Source: Blastococcus carthaginiensis
GTDB lineage: Bacteria > Actinomycetota > Actinomycetes > Mycobacteriales > Geodermatophilaceae
DNA: 64,000 nt
Direction: 5' to 3'
Assembly: GCF_030731085.1 (NCBI RefSeq)
Contig: NZ_JASNFN010000001.1
Span: 502,906 to 566,905, forward strand
Part shown: positions 1 through 6,883 of the stretch, piece after piece
Position numbering within the stretch: the first letter of the stretch is position 1
Layout of the letters: each line of letters begins with the position of its first letter
The notes under the pieces: generated by a model
The model's input: the letters and a program-made list of their open reading frames with translations, nothing else
Database searches by the model: none
What the model was told of the DNA's origin: nothing
Program-made: the position numbers and the translations under genes

Positions 1-383
1 CCGGTGCCAAGAAGGTCCGCCGCAAGGAGAAGAAGAACGTCGCTCACGGTGCTGCGCACATCAAGAGCACGTTCAACAACACGATCGTCTCGATCACCGA
101 CCCGACCGGGAACGTGATCAGCTGGGCCTCCGCCGGCCACGTCGGCTTCAAGGGCTCGCGCAAGTCCACGCCGTTCGCCGCGCAGATGGCCGCCGAGAAC
201 GCCGCCCGCAAGGCGCAGGAGCACGGCATGCGCAAGGTCGACGTCTTCGTGAAGGGTCCCGGCTCCGGCCGCGAGACCGCGATCCGCTCCCTGCAGGCCA
301 CCGGCCTCGAGGTCGGGCAGATCCAGGACGTGACGCCGCAGCCGCACAACGGCTGCCGCCCCAAGAAGCGCCGCCGGGTCTGA
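1..383 (+). CDS. rpsK: 30S ribosomal protein S11 (5' end missing)
   Basis: Small-subunit platform protein near the mRNA exit and anti-Shine-Dalgarno region. The window opens inside the gene: codons run from base 3 and roughly the first nine residues lie off the left edge. The visible protein runs from G-A-K-K-V to the basic end P-K-K-R-R-R-V and carries the S11 signature around P-H-N-G-C-R-P. It stops 35 bases before rpsD, the standard order of the alpha operon (rpsM-rpsK-rpsD-rpoA-rplQ) in Actinobacteria. Nothing is unusual apart from the truncation by the window edge. Confidence 0.97.
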   Translation, partial: GAKKVRRKEKKNVAHGAAHIKSTFNNTIVSITDPTGNVISWASAGHVGFKGSRKSTPFAAQMAAENAARKAQEHGMRKVDVFVKGPGSGRETAIRSLQATGLEVGQIQDVTPQPHNGCRPKKRRRV

Positions 384-418
384 CCGGCCACCGACGAGAT
401 CGAACGAGGTAGATAGAC

Positions 419-1045
419 GTGGCCCGTTACACCGGAGCCGACTGCCGCCTGTGCCGGCGCGAGAAGATGAAGCTGTTCCTCAAGGGCAGCAAGTGCGAGT
501 CCCCGAAGTGCCCGATCGAGATCCGGCCGTACCCGCCGGGCGAGCACGGCCGGGGTCGCAGCAAGGACAGCGAGTACCTGCTGCAGCTGCGCGAGAAGCA
601 GAAGGCCCGCCGCATCTACGGCGTGCTCGAGAAGCAGTTCCGCGGCTACTACGAAGAGGCCAACCGCAAGACCGGCAAGACCGGTGAGGTCCTGCTGCAG
701 ATCCTCGAGTCGCGGCTGGACAACGTGGTCTACCGGGCCGGCTTCGCCGAGTCCCGCGACATGGCCCGCCAGCTGGTGCGCCACGGCCACATCCGGGTGA
801 ACGGCCGCAAGGTCGACATCCCGTCCTACCGCGTCAGCGAGAACGACATCGTCGAGGTCGCCGAGAAGTCGCGCACCATGATGCCGTTCGAGGTGGCGCA
901 GGCCCGTGCCGGCGAGCGTCCCGTGCCGCCGTGGCTGGAGGTCATCAGCAGCCAGCTGCGCGTGCTCGTCCACAGCATCCCGGCCCGTCAGGTGATCGAC
1001 ACCCCGGTACAGGAGCAGCTGATCGTGGAGCTCTACTCCAAGTAG
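419..1045 (+). CDS. rpsD: 30S ribosomal protein S4
   Basis: Primary 16S rRNA-binding protein of the small subunit body. The 208-residue product starts at GTG 419, giving the expected M-A-R-Y-T-G. It has four cysteines near the N-terminus (C9, C12, C26, C31), the zinc-binding form of S4 rather than the cysteine-free form. The S4 RNA-binding domain is at about residues 98-160 (S-R-L-D-N-V-V-Y-R-A-G-F to the V-N-G-R-K-V-D loop). It lies between rpsK and rpoA. A 17-bp perfect hairpin follows the stop codon, so read-through into rpoA may be reduced. Confidence 0.98.
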   Translation: MARYTGADCRLCRREKMKLFLKGSKCESPKCPIEIRPYPPGEHGRGRSKDSEYLLQLREKQKARRIYGVLEKQFRGYYEEANRKTGKTGEVLLQILESRLDNVVYRAGFAESRDMARQLVRHGHIRVNGRKVDIPSYRVSENDIVEVAEKSRTMMPFEVAQARAGERPVPPWLEVISSQLRVLVHSIPARQVIDTPVQEQLIVELYSK

Positions 1046-1053
1046 CAGTTCGT

Positions 1054-1090
1054 CCCCAGGTGCCGGGATCCCCGATCCCGGCACCTGGGG
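1054..1090 (+). terminator. 17-bp perfect hairpin between rpsD and rpoA
   Basis: Arms CCCCAGGTGCCGGGATC (1054-1070) and its exact reverse complement (1074-1090) flank a 3-nt CCC loop, nine bases after the rpsD stop. No T-tract follows, as in the I-shaped terminators described for actinomycetes. It could terminate partially or act as a processing site setting the r-protein to rpoA ratio. The structure is seen directly; the function is inferred. Confidence 0.7.
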
Positions 1091-1188
1091 TCACGGCTCC
1101 GTCGGGCGGACAGATGCCCGCGCGGAGCCAGCACCACCCCCTCACGGCGTCATATGGCGGGTGCCGGAGGACCTGAAGGAGAAATGAA

Positions 1189-2265
1189 ATGCTCATCGCA
1201 CAGCGCCCCACGCTGACCGAGGAGACCATCACCGAGCAGCGCTCGCGGTTCGTCATCGAGCCGCTCGAGCCGGGTTTCGGGTACACCCTCGGCAACTCCC
1301 TGCGGCGCACGCTGCTGTCGTCCATCCCCGGTGCCGCTGTCACCAGCATCCGCATCGAGGGCACCCTGCACGAGTTCACCACCGTGCCGGGCGTCAAGGA
1401 GGACGTCACCGAGATCATCCTGAACCTCAAGAGCCTGGTCGTCAGCTCCGACTCCGACGAGCCGGTGACGATGTACCTGCGCAAGCAGGGCCCGGGTGAG
1501 GTGACCGCCGCGGACATCGCGCCGCCCGCCGGCGTCGAGGTGCACAACCCCGACCTCCACATCGCCACCCTGAACGGCAAGGGTCGCCTGGAGATCGAGC
1601 TGGTCGTCGAGCGCGGTCGCGGCTACGTGCCGGCGCCGCAGAACAAGCAGCCCGGCCAGGAGATCGGCCGCATCCCCGTCGACTCGATCTACTCGCCGGT
1701 CCTCAAGGTCACCTACGCCGTCGAGGCGACCCGTGTCGAGCAGCGCACCGACTTCGACCGCCTCGTCGTCGACGTCGAGACCAAGCCCTCCATCGCCCCG
1801 CGCGACGCCATCGCGTCGGCCGGGTCGACGCTGGTGGAGCTGTTCGGCCTGCTGCGCGAGCTGAACATCGACGCCGAGGGCATCGAGGTCGGGCCCAGCC
1901 CGGCCGAGGCCGCCGACATCGCGAACTTCTCGATGCCGATCGAGGACATGGACCTCACCGTCCGGTCCTACAACTGCCTCAAGCGCGAGGGTGTGCACAC
2001 GGTCGGCGAGCTCGTCACCCGTTCCGAGGCCGACCTCCTCGACATCCGCAACTTCGGGGCCAAGTCGATCGACGAGGTCAAGATGAAGCTGGCCGCCATG
2101 GGCCTGGCGCTCAAGGACAGCCCGCCCGGGTTCATCCCCACCTCGATCGAGAGCTACGACGAGGGGTACGAGACCGACGCCTACCAGGGCACCGGCGAGT
2201 ACGCGGCGGGTTACGACCAGGCGCAGTACGACGACGGCTCCTACCAGGAGACCGAGCAGCTCTAA
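1189..2265 (+). CDS. rpoA: DNA-directed RNA polymerase subunit alpha
   Basis: Alpha subunit, which dimerises to nucleate RNA polymerase assembly and contacts UP elements and activators through its C-terminal domain. The 358-residue product has the N-terminal assembly domain in the first ~225 residues (F-G-Y-T-L-G-N-S-L-R-R-T-L-L motif near residue 30) and the HhH-containing CTD at about 245-310 (L-K-R-E-G-V-H-T-V-G-E-L). A tail rich in Tyr, Asp, Glu and Gly follows. Start ATG 1189 is preceded by a strong Shine-Dalgarno, GAAGGAGA. The next gene, rplQ, is separated by a repeat-bearing gap. Confidence 0.99.
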   Translation: MLIAQRPTLTEETITEQRSRFVIEPLEPGFGYTLGNSLRRTLLSSIPGAAVTSIRIEGTLHEFTTVPGVKEDVTEIILNLKSLVVSSDSDEPVTMYLRKQGPGEVTAADIAPPAGVEVHNPDLHIATLNGKGRLEIELVVERGRGYVPAPQNKQPGQEIGRIPVDSIYSPVLKVTYAVEATRVEQRTDFDRLVVDVETKPSIAPRDAIASAGSTLVELFGLLRELNIDAEGIEVGPSPAEAADIANFSMPIEDMDLTVRSYNCLKREGVHTVGELVTRSEADLLDIRNFGAKSIDEVKMKLAAMGLALKDSPPGFIPTSIESYDEGYETDAYQGTGEYAAGYDQAQYDDGSYQETEQL

Positions 2266-2321
2266 GAGGAACCCGTCCTCCCCACCCTTCGCGAGCTCGG
2301 GGTGGGCCCCGGGACGGGGCC
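2266..2321 (+). repeat. Dispersed intergenic repeat B, copy 1 (after rpoA)
   Basis: This 56-nt element begins directly after the rpoA stop and is nearly the same as 34866-34921, directly after the guaA stop. The shared core is CTCCCCACCCTTCGC followed by a GGTGGG/GGCGGG block and a GGCCCC-GGGA-GGGGCC hairpin. The stems CCCACCC/GGGTGGG and GGCCCCG/CGGGGCC can form here. Position and fold suggest a terminator-like REP element. Confidence 0.75.
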
Positions 2322-2450
2322 AGCCGGGCGGCGGGGCGACCCGCCGTCCGGCGCAGCCGTTCGACACGCAACACTGGACGAGCACCACAGACGCTTTGCA
2401 CCACGGATGCAGCCGGCACCGAGCGCCCGGCCGCCTGAGGAAGGACCGAC

Positions 2451-3059
2451 ATGCCCACCCCCACCAAGGGCCCCCGTCTCGGCGGGTCCCCCGCGCACGA
2501 GCGGCTGATGCTGGCGAACCTGGCCACCTCGCTGTTCGAGCACGGGCGGATCACCACCACCGAGGCGAAGGCCAAGCGGCTGCGTCCGCTGGCCGAGAAG
2601 CTGGTGACCTTCGCGAAGCGCGGTGACCTGCACGCCCGTCGTCAGGTGATGACGACCATCCGTGACAAGGACGTCGTCCACACCCTGTTCGCCGAGATCG
2701 GTCCTCGTTACGAGAACCGCCCCGGCGGCTACACCCGCATCACCAAGGTCGGCCCGCGGAAGGGCGACAACGCCCCCATGGCGGTCATCGAGCTGGTCGA
2801 GGCCCTGACCGTGGGGCAGCAGGCCGTCGGCGAGGCCGAGCGTGCCCGTGGCACGCAGTTCGCCACCGGTGCCGGTGCTGCCGCCGCGTCCGGCGAGGTC
2901 ACCGCCGACGCGGTCGAGCCGACCGACTCCGCGGACTCCGTGGACAGCCCGGAGTCGGCCGACAACGCCGACTCCGGGGACAGCGCCGACTCCCCGGACG
3001 AGGTCGCCGCCGAGGCGCCCGCCGCGGATGCCGACGCCGAGGGCACGGACGCCCGATGA
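2451..3059 (+). CDS. rplQ: 50S ribosomal protein L17 with acidic C-terminal tail
   Basis: Large-subunit protein next to the exit tunnel. The family core is residues 1 to about 120 (M-P-T-P-T-K-G-P-R-L-G-G-S ... N-R-P-G-G-Y-T-R-I). The total of 202 aa exceeds the ~120 aa core because of a long, probably disordered tail rich in Ala, Asp, Ser and Glu with repeated D-S-A-D-S-type units; such tails are common in actinobacterial L17. The ATG is preceded by AGGAAGGA. Its stop overlaps the ATG of the next small gene (ATGA). Confidence 0.98.
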   Translation: MPTPTKGPRLGGSPAHERLMLANLATSLFEHGRITTTEAKAKRLRPLAEKLVTFAKRGDLHARRQVMTTIRDKDVVHTLFAEIGPRYENRPGGYTRITKVGPRKGDNAPMAVIELVEALTVGQQAVGEAERARGTQFATGAGAAAASGEVTADAVEPTDSADSVDSPESADNADSGDSADSPDEVAAEAPAADADAEGTDAR

Positions 3060-3430
3060 GCGAGCCCCAGGACGTCCCGGGTGCGGGCGCGGCCGGCGTC
3101 TCCGCCGGTGGCGGCGACCAGGGGGCCACGTTCGAGGGTGAGACCACCGGTCCCGGCGGCGACACCTCGCCGGCCGTCACCGACGGCGGCGTGAGCGACG
3201 AGGCCCAGGAGGTCGTCACCGACCTCTACAACCCCGACGACGAGCGCCAGGACGGCGGCGACGTGACACCGCAGCCGCAGCGTGAGAACGCCGCCGTCGT
3301 GGAGGACCCCGCGCTCTCGCCGGAGGTGGCCCGCGCCGCTGCGGCGGAGGTCGAGGCTGCCGAGCTCGGCGACGCGGCGACGGCCAGCGAGCAGTACCAG
3401 GGCGGCGACGCCGCGCCCGACCCGCAATGA
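3056..3430 (+). CDS. Acidic low-complexity hypothetical protein coupled to rplQ
   Basis: The 124-residue product matches no family I recognise. It is strongly acidic and rich in Ala, Gly, Asp, Glu and Pro, with few hydrophobic runs, no membrane segment and no cysteine, so it is probably largely disordered. The frame uses G or C in nearly every third codon position through its whole length, which supports real coding. The ATG overlaps the rplQ TGA (ATGA), indicating translational coupling. It fills the interval to truA. It resembles a continuation of the acidic L17 tail in composition and may have arisen from it. Confidence 0.6.
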   Translation: MSEPQDVPGAGAAGVSAGGGDQGATFEGETTGPGGDTSPAVTDGGVSDEAQEVVTDLYNPDDERQDGGDVTPQPQRENAAVVEDPALSPEVARAAAAEVEAAELGDAATASEQYQGGDAAPDPQ

Positions 3431-3452
3431 CACTCGAGAACGTGACCGGCCG

Positions 3453-4319
3453 CTGATCACGCATCAGCCGCAGGACGAGCCCGCCACCGACCCCGGTGGC
3501 GGGCTCGTCCGTCTCCGGCTGGCCGTGCAGTACGATGGCACCGGCTTCCACGGCTGGGCCCGCCAGCCGGCGGTGCGGACCGTGCAGGAAGAGTTGGAGC
3601 GCGGTCTCGCGACGGTGCTGCGCCGGGACGTCGACCTCACGGTGGCCGGCCGCACCGACGCGGGCGTGCACGCCACCGGCCAGGTCGTGCACTGCGACGT
3701 GCCGCGGGAGGTGTGGGCCGAGCAGCACGCGAAGCTGGTCCGCCGGCTGCGGGGCGTGCTGCCGCCGGACGTCGTGGTCCGCTCGATCACCGAGGCGCAC
3801 CCGGAGTTCGACGCGCGCTTCGGTGCCCTGGCCCGCCACTACGCCTACCGGTTGACCGATGACCCGGCCGGCCCGCCGCCGCTGCGCCGCACCGACACGG
3901 TGGCCTGGCCCCGCCGGCTCGACGCCGCCGCCATGGACCTCGCCGCCGGCCTGCTCCTCGGCGAGCACGACTTCGCCGCCTACTGCAAGCGGCGGGAGGG
4001 GGCGACCACCATCCGCACCCTGCTGCGGCTGAGCGTCTCGCGCATGGCGGAGGACGCCGGCGTCGAGGTGGTCCGCATCGACGCCTCGGCCGACGCCTTC
4101 TGCCACTCCATGGTGCGCAGCCTCGTGGGCGGGCTGATCGCGGTCGGCGAGGGGCGGCGCCCGTTGGACTGGCCGGCCGGTCTGCTGCAGCGCACCGGGC
4201 GTGCCAGCGAGGTGCCGGTCGCCCCCGCCCACGGACTGACGTTGATCGCCGTCGACTACCCGCCGGACGCCGGGCTCGCTGCCCGGGCCGGCGTCACCCG
4301 GGCCCGTCGGGGCGGGTGA
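3453..4319 (+). CDS. truA: tRNA pseudouridine(38-40) synthase TruA (start uncertain)
   Basis: Converts U38-U40 of the tRNA anticodon stem-loop to pseudouridine. The motif G-R-T-D-A-G-V-H holds the catalytic Asp (D69 with this start), and R-L-A-V-Q-Y-D-G-T-G-F-H-G-W is the first conserved strand. The start is a problem: in frame there is no ATG or TTG near the expected N-terminus. CTG 3453 would give a normal length (288 aa). GTG 3525 would remove the first beta strand. GTG 3282 would overlap the upstream gene by 149 nt. A 16-bp perfect inverted repeat lies inside the N-terminal codons. The C-terminus, A-R-R-G-G, is normal. Confidence 0.9.
   Translation: MITHQPQDEPATDPGGGLVRLRLAVQYDGTGFHGWARQPAVRTVQEELERGLATVLRRDVDLTVAGRTDAGVHATGQVVHCDVPREVWAEQHAKLVRRLRGVLPPDVVVRSITEAHPEFDARFGALARHYAYRLTDDPAGPPPLRRTDTVAWPRRLDAAAMDLAAGLLLGEHDFAAYCKRREGATTIRTLLRLSVSRMAEDAGVEVVRIDASADAFCHSMVRSLVGGLIAVGEGRRPLDWPAGLLQRTGRASEVPVAPAHGLTLIAVDYPPDAGLAARAGVTRARRGG
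3473..3510 (+). terminator. 16-bp perfect inverted repeat in the 5' end of truA
   Basis: Arms GGACGAGCCCGCCACC (3473-3488) and its exact reverse complement (3495-3510) enclose the loop GACCCC. It follows the acidic gene by about 40 bases and falls where the TruA N-terminus is expected to be encoded. No T-tract follows. It may terminate the rplQ transcript or mask truA initiation. Confidence 0.65.
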
Positions 4320-4350
4320 CGCCAGGGCCGGCGGGCGTCGCCCGGGTCGA

Positions 4351-5016
4351 TCACGGCACCGCGGCGACCGCCTCCGCGATCGGCGTCCCGCCCGCGACCA
4401 GCTCGACGACCGCACCGTCGCGCGGGTGGTCCAGGAACTCCAGCAGGACGGCGGCGACGTCGTCGCGCGGGATCTCCCCCCGCTCGACGTGCCGGTCGAG
4501 GGTGACCTGGCCCGTGCCGGCGTCGTCGGTGAGCCCGCCCGGTCGCAGCACGGTCACCGCCAGCCCCGGACGCGCGAGGAGGTCCTGCTCGGCGGCCAGC
4601 TTCGCGCGCAGGTAGGCGGCGAACACGTCGTCGAGGCCCTCGGGCGTGCCGCTCCCGGCCACGAGGTCGGTGCCCATGGAGGAGACCAGCAGGTAGGGGC
4701 GCACGCCCGCGCGCTCGGCGGCGTCGGCGAGCAGTACCGCGGCGCCCCGGTCGACGCTGTCCTTCCGCTCGGCCCCGCTGCCCGGGCCGGCGCCCGCGGC
4801 GAAGACGACGGCGTCGGCGCCTCGCACCACCTCGGCGACGTCGCCGACCGAGGCGGACTCGAGGTCGATCACCGCCGGCGTGGTGCCGTCGGCCTCCAAG
4901 TCGGCCCGGTGGTCGGGGTTGCGGACGAGGCCGACGACGGTGTCGCCGCGGCTGGACAGCAGACGGCCGAGGCGGCGGGCGACCTGCCCGTGGGCCCCGG
5001 CGATGACGATGCGCAT
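4351..5016 (-). CDS. NAD(P)-binding SDR/NmrA-like protein
   Basis: Atypical short-chain dehydrogenase-fold protein of 221 residues. The N-terminal dinucleotide motif is M-R-I-V-I-A-G-A-H-G-Q-V-A-R (G7, G10, A13), and L-V-S-S-M-G-T near residue 115 corresponds to the active-site strand. The Y-x-x-x-K pair survives as Y-L-R-A-K. Family members (YwnB/YhfK-like) include NAD(P)H-binding reductases and regulators, so substrate cannot be assigned. It starts 9 bases after the mobA stop on the same strand and is probably co-transcribed with it. It is convergent with truA. Confidence 0.85.
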   Translation of the reverse strand: MRIVIAGAHGQVARRLGRLLSSRGDTVVGLVRNPDHRADLEADGTTPAVIDLESASVGDVAEVVRGADAVVFAAGAGPGSGAERKDSVDRGAAVLLADAAERAGVRPYLLVSSMGTDLVAGSGTPEGLDDVFAAYLRAKLAAEQDLLARPGLAVTVLRPGGLTDDAGTGQVTLDRHVERGEIPRDDVAAVLLEFLDHPRDGAVVELVAGGTPIAEAVAAVP

Positions 5017-5025
5017 TCCCGGGCC

Positions 5026-5616
5026 CTACCCGGGAGGCATCCCCGCTACCGCCCGCGCCCGCGCCAGCTCCTCGGGGGTGTCGCAGTCCAGCCACGGAGC
5101 GGGCCGTCCTGGCTCGACCGGCGGGGACCAGCGGTCGACGTCGAGCCCGGACACCACCCGGTGCAGCGCCCGGGGGCCGGCCGGGTCCGCCACGGCCGCG
5201 CGCAGCGCCGCGGTGCGCCAGGCGCCGAGCAGGAACTGGTCGCGGCCGGTGTCGTCGACCACCAGCACCCCGTCGCGGCGCAGCCGCCGGCGCAGCTCTC
5301 CGACGAGGTCGGCGGTGAGGAACGGGAGGTCGGCGGCGAGGACGACGACGGTGGCGGTGTCCACGTGCTCCAGACCGGCGCGCAGCGCAGCGACCGGCCC
5401 CCCGCCGGGCGGCGTCTCGCGGGTCAGGACGACGCCGGCGAGGACCTCCTGCGCGGGTCCGACCACGACCCGCCGCCGCGCGTCGGCCACCGCGTCGAGG
5501 ACGGCGCCGAGCAGCGTCCGGCCGCCGACGCGCAGCTGGGGCTTGGCCTGCCCGCCGAGTCGTTCGGCCCGGCCACCGGCCAGGACCACGGCCGAGTAGA
5601 GGGTCAGCGGGTCCAC
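5026..5616 (-). CDS. mobA: Molybdenum cofactor guanylyltransferase (MobA-like)
   Basis: Transfers GMP from GTP to molybdopterin to give the guanine dinucleotide cofactor used by formate dehydrogenases and DMSO-reductase-type enzymes. The N-terminal nucleotidyltransferase motif is L-A-G-G-R-A-E-R-L-G-G with a following K; A-A-D-L-P-F-L carries the metal-binding Asp. I chose GTG 5616 because a TACGGT -10 box ends 6 nt upstream (leaderless pattern). ATG 5640 would overlap the divergent fdhD region. It is divergent from fdhD by 40 bp, in keeping with shared use in formate dehydrogenase maturation. A CofC/MocA-type enzyme for another dinucleotide is the alternative. Confidence 0.85.
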   Translation of the reverse strand: MDPLTLYSAVVLAGGRAERLGGQAKPQLRVGGRTLLGAVLDAVADARRRVVVGPAQEVLAGVVLTRETPPGGGPVAALRAGLEHVDTATVVVLAADLPFLTADLVGELRRRLRRDGVLVVDDTGRDQFLLGAWRTAALRAAVADPAGPRALHRVVSGLDVDRWSPPVEPGRPAPWLDCDTPEELARARAVAGMPPG

Positions 5617-5622
5617 ACCGTC

Positions 5623-5649
5623 ACCGTAGGCGCGCGGCATGGGTACCGT
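5623..5649. promoter_or_regulatory. Back-to-back leaderless -10 boxes of mobA and fdhD
   Basis: On the minus strand TACGGT (5623-5628) lies 6 nt before GTG 5616 of mobA. On the plus strand TACCGT (5644-5649) lies 7 nt before GTG 5657 of fdhD. The spacing places transcription starts at or next to the start codons, so both messages are likely leaderless. Confidence 0.6.
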
Positions 5650-5656
5650 CGCCCGC

Positions 5657-6487
5657 GTGGGACGAGTCACCAGCCGCACCCCGGTGCTGCGCATCCGCGG
5701 TCCGCAGCACACCACCCGGCCCGACACGGTCGCCGCGGAAGAGCCGCTGGAGATCCGGCTGGGCGGCACCGCCCTCGCGATCACGATGCGCACGCCCGGC
5801 GACGACTTCGACCTGGTGCACGGGTTCCTGGCGACCGAGGGCGTGATCCGGGGGGCCGACGACGTCGCCGGTCTGCGCTACTGCGACTCCGTGGACGCCG
5901 ACGGCCGCAACACCTACAACGTCGTGGACGTCGACCTCGCGCCCGGCGTGCCGGTGCCCGACACCGGCCTGGAGCGGAACTTCTACACCTCCAGCTCCTG
6001 CGGCGTGTGCGGCAAGGCGAGCATCGACGCCATCCGCACCAAGACCTCCTTCGACGTCGCCGCCGACGCGGTGGAGCTGCCGCTGGAGGTGCTGCTGGCG
6101 CTGCCCGACCGGCTGCGCGCCGCGCAGCAGGTCTTCGACAAGACCGGTGGGCTGCACGCCGCGGGGTTGTTCACCGCCGACGGGGAGCTGCGCGCCCTGC
6201 GGGAGGACGTCGGGCGGCACAACGCCGTGGACAAGGTGATCGGCGACGGCGTCCGCGAGGGCCGGCTGCCGCTGGCCGGGCAGGTGCTGATGGTGAGCGG
6301 CCGGGCCAGCTTCGAGCTGACCCAGAAGGCGGCCATGGCGGGCATCCCGGTGCTGGCCGCGGTCTCGGCACCGTCGTCCCTGGCGGTGGAGCTGGCGCGC
6401 GAGGTGGGCATCACCCTGGTCGGCTTCCTGCGCGGCGACGGCTGCAACGTCTACACCCGCACCGAGCGGATCGAACTGCCCGCATAG
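5657..6487 (+). CDS. fdhD: Formate dehydrogenase accessory sulfurtransferase FdhD
   Basis: Moves sulfur from a cysteine desulfurase to the molybdenum site of formate dehydrogenase. The essential C-x-x-C is present (S-S-S-C-G-V-C-G, C115 and C118 with this start), as is the family block E-E-P-L-E-I-R and the T-P-G-D-D-F-D-L segment. Product 276 aa, normal for the family. GTG 5657 gives M-G-R-V-T, typical of actinobacterial FdhD, and has a TACCGT box 7 nt upstream; ATG 5639 is the alternative. No formate dehydrogenase structural gene lies in the window, so its client is elsewhere. Confidence 0.95.
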   Translation: MGRVTSRTPVLRIRGPQHTTRPDTVAAEEPLEIRLGGTALAITMRTPGDDFDLVHGFLATEGVIRGADDVAGLRYCDSVDADGRNTYNVVDVDLAPGVPVPDTGLERNFYTSSSCGVCGKASIDAIRTKTSFDVAADAVELPLEVLLALPDRLRAAQQVFDKTGGLHAAGLFTADGELRALREDVGRHNAVDKVIGDGVREGRLPLAGQVLMVSGRASFELTQKAAMAGIPVLAAVSAPSSLAVELAREVGITLVGFLRGDGCNVYTRTERIELPA

Positions 6488-6511
6488 GCGTACCGCTCGG
6501 CAGCACCCGCC

Positions 6512-6550
6512 TGCCGATGCATCGCCAGCCGATGCATGAGGCGCTAGCCT
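6512..6550 (+). promoter_or_regulatory. padR promoter with two GATGCAT sites
   Basis: TAGCCT (6545-6550) ends 6 nt before GTG 6557, a leaderless -10. Just upstream are two copies of CCGATGCAT about 20 bases apart, each with the self-complementary core ATGCAT. PadR-family regulators usually bind their own promoters at AT-rich palindromes, so these are candidate operators. Autoregulation is inferred. Confidence 0.45.
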
Positions 6551-6556
6551 GGGGCG

Positions 6557-6883
6557 GTGACCGCACGGCCGCTCACCGAGCCCGCCTTCCTCGTGCTGGC
6601 GGCGCTCGCCGACCGGCCCCGGCACGGCTACGGCGTGATCGGCGAGGTGGAACAGCTCTCCGGCGGGCGGGTGAGGCTGCGGGTCGGCACCCTGTACGGG
6701 GTGCTCGACCGGCTGGTGGCAGAGGGGGCCATCGAGCCGGAGCGCGAGGAGGTGCACGCCGGGCGGGTGCGCCGGTACTACCGGCTCACCGGCGCGGGCC
6801 GGCAGGTGCTGGAGGCGGAGGTGGCGCGCCTGGAGGCCAACGCCCGCGCTGTCCGGGGGCGGCTGGCGGTGCGCCCGGCATGA
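6557..6883 (+). CDS. PadR-family transcriptional regulator
   Basis: Winged-helix regulator of 108 residues. The PadR signature is clear: L-A-L-x-D-R-P-x-H-G-Y-G-V-I near residues 17-29, then R-V-G-T-L-Y-G-V-L-D-R-L for the recognition helix and R-R-Y-Y-R-L-T for the wing. A short C-terminal helix would form the dimer interface. The stop overlaps the start of the following membrane protein (ATGA), so it probably controls that gene in response to an unknown ligand. The start is GTG 6557 on a leaderless -10 box. Confidence 0.93.
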   Translation: MTARPLTEPAFLVLAALADRPRHGYGVIGEVEQLSGGRVRLRVGTLYGVLDRLVAEGAIEPEREEVHAGRVRRYYRLTGAGRQVLEAEVARLEANARAVRGRLAVRPA

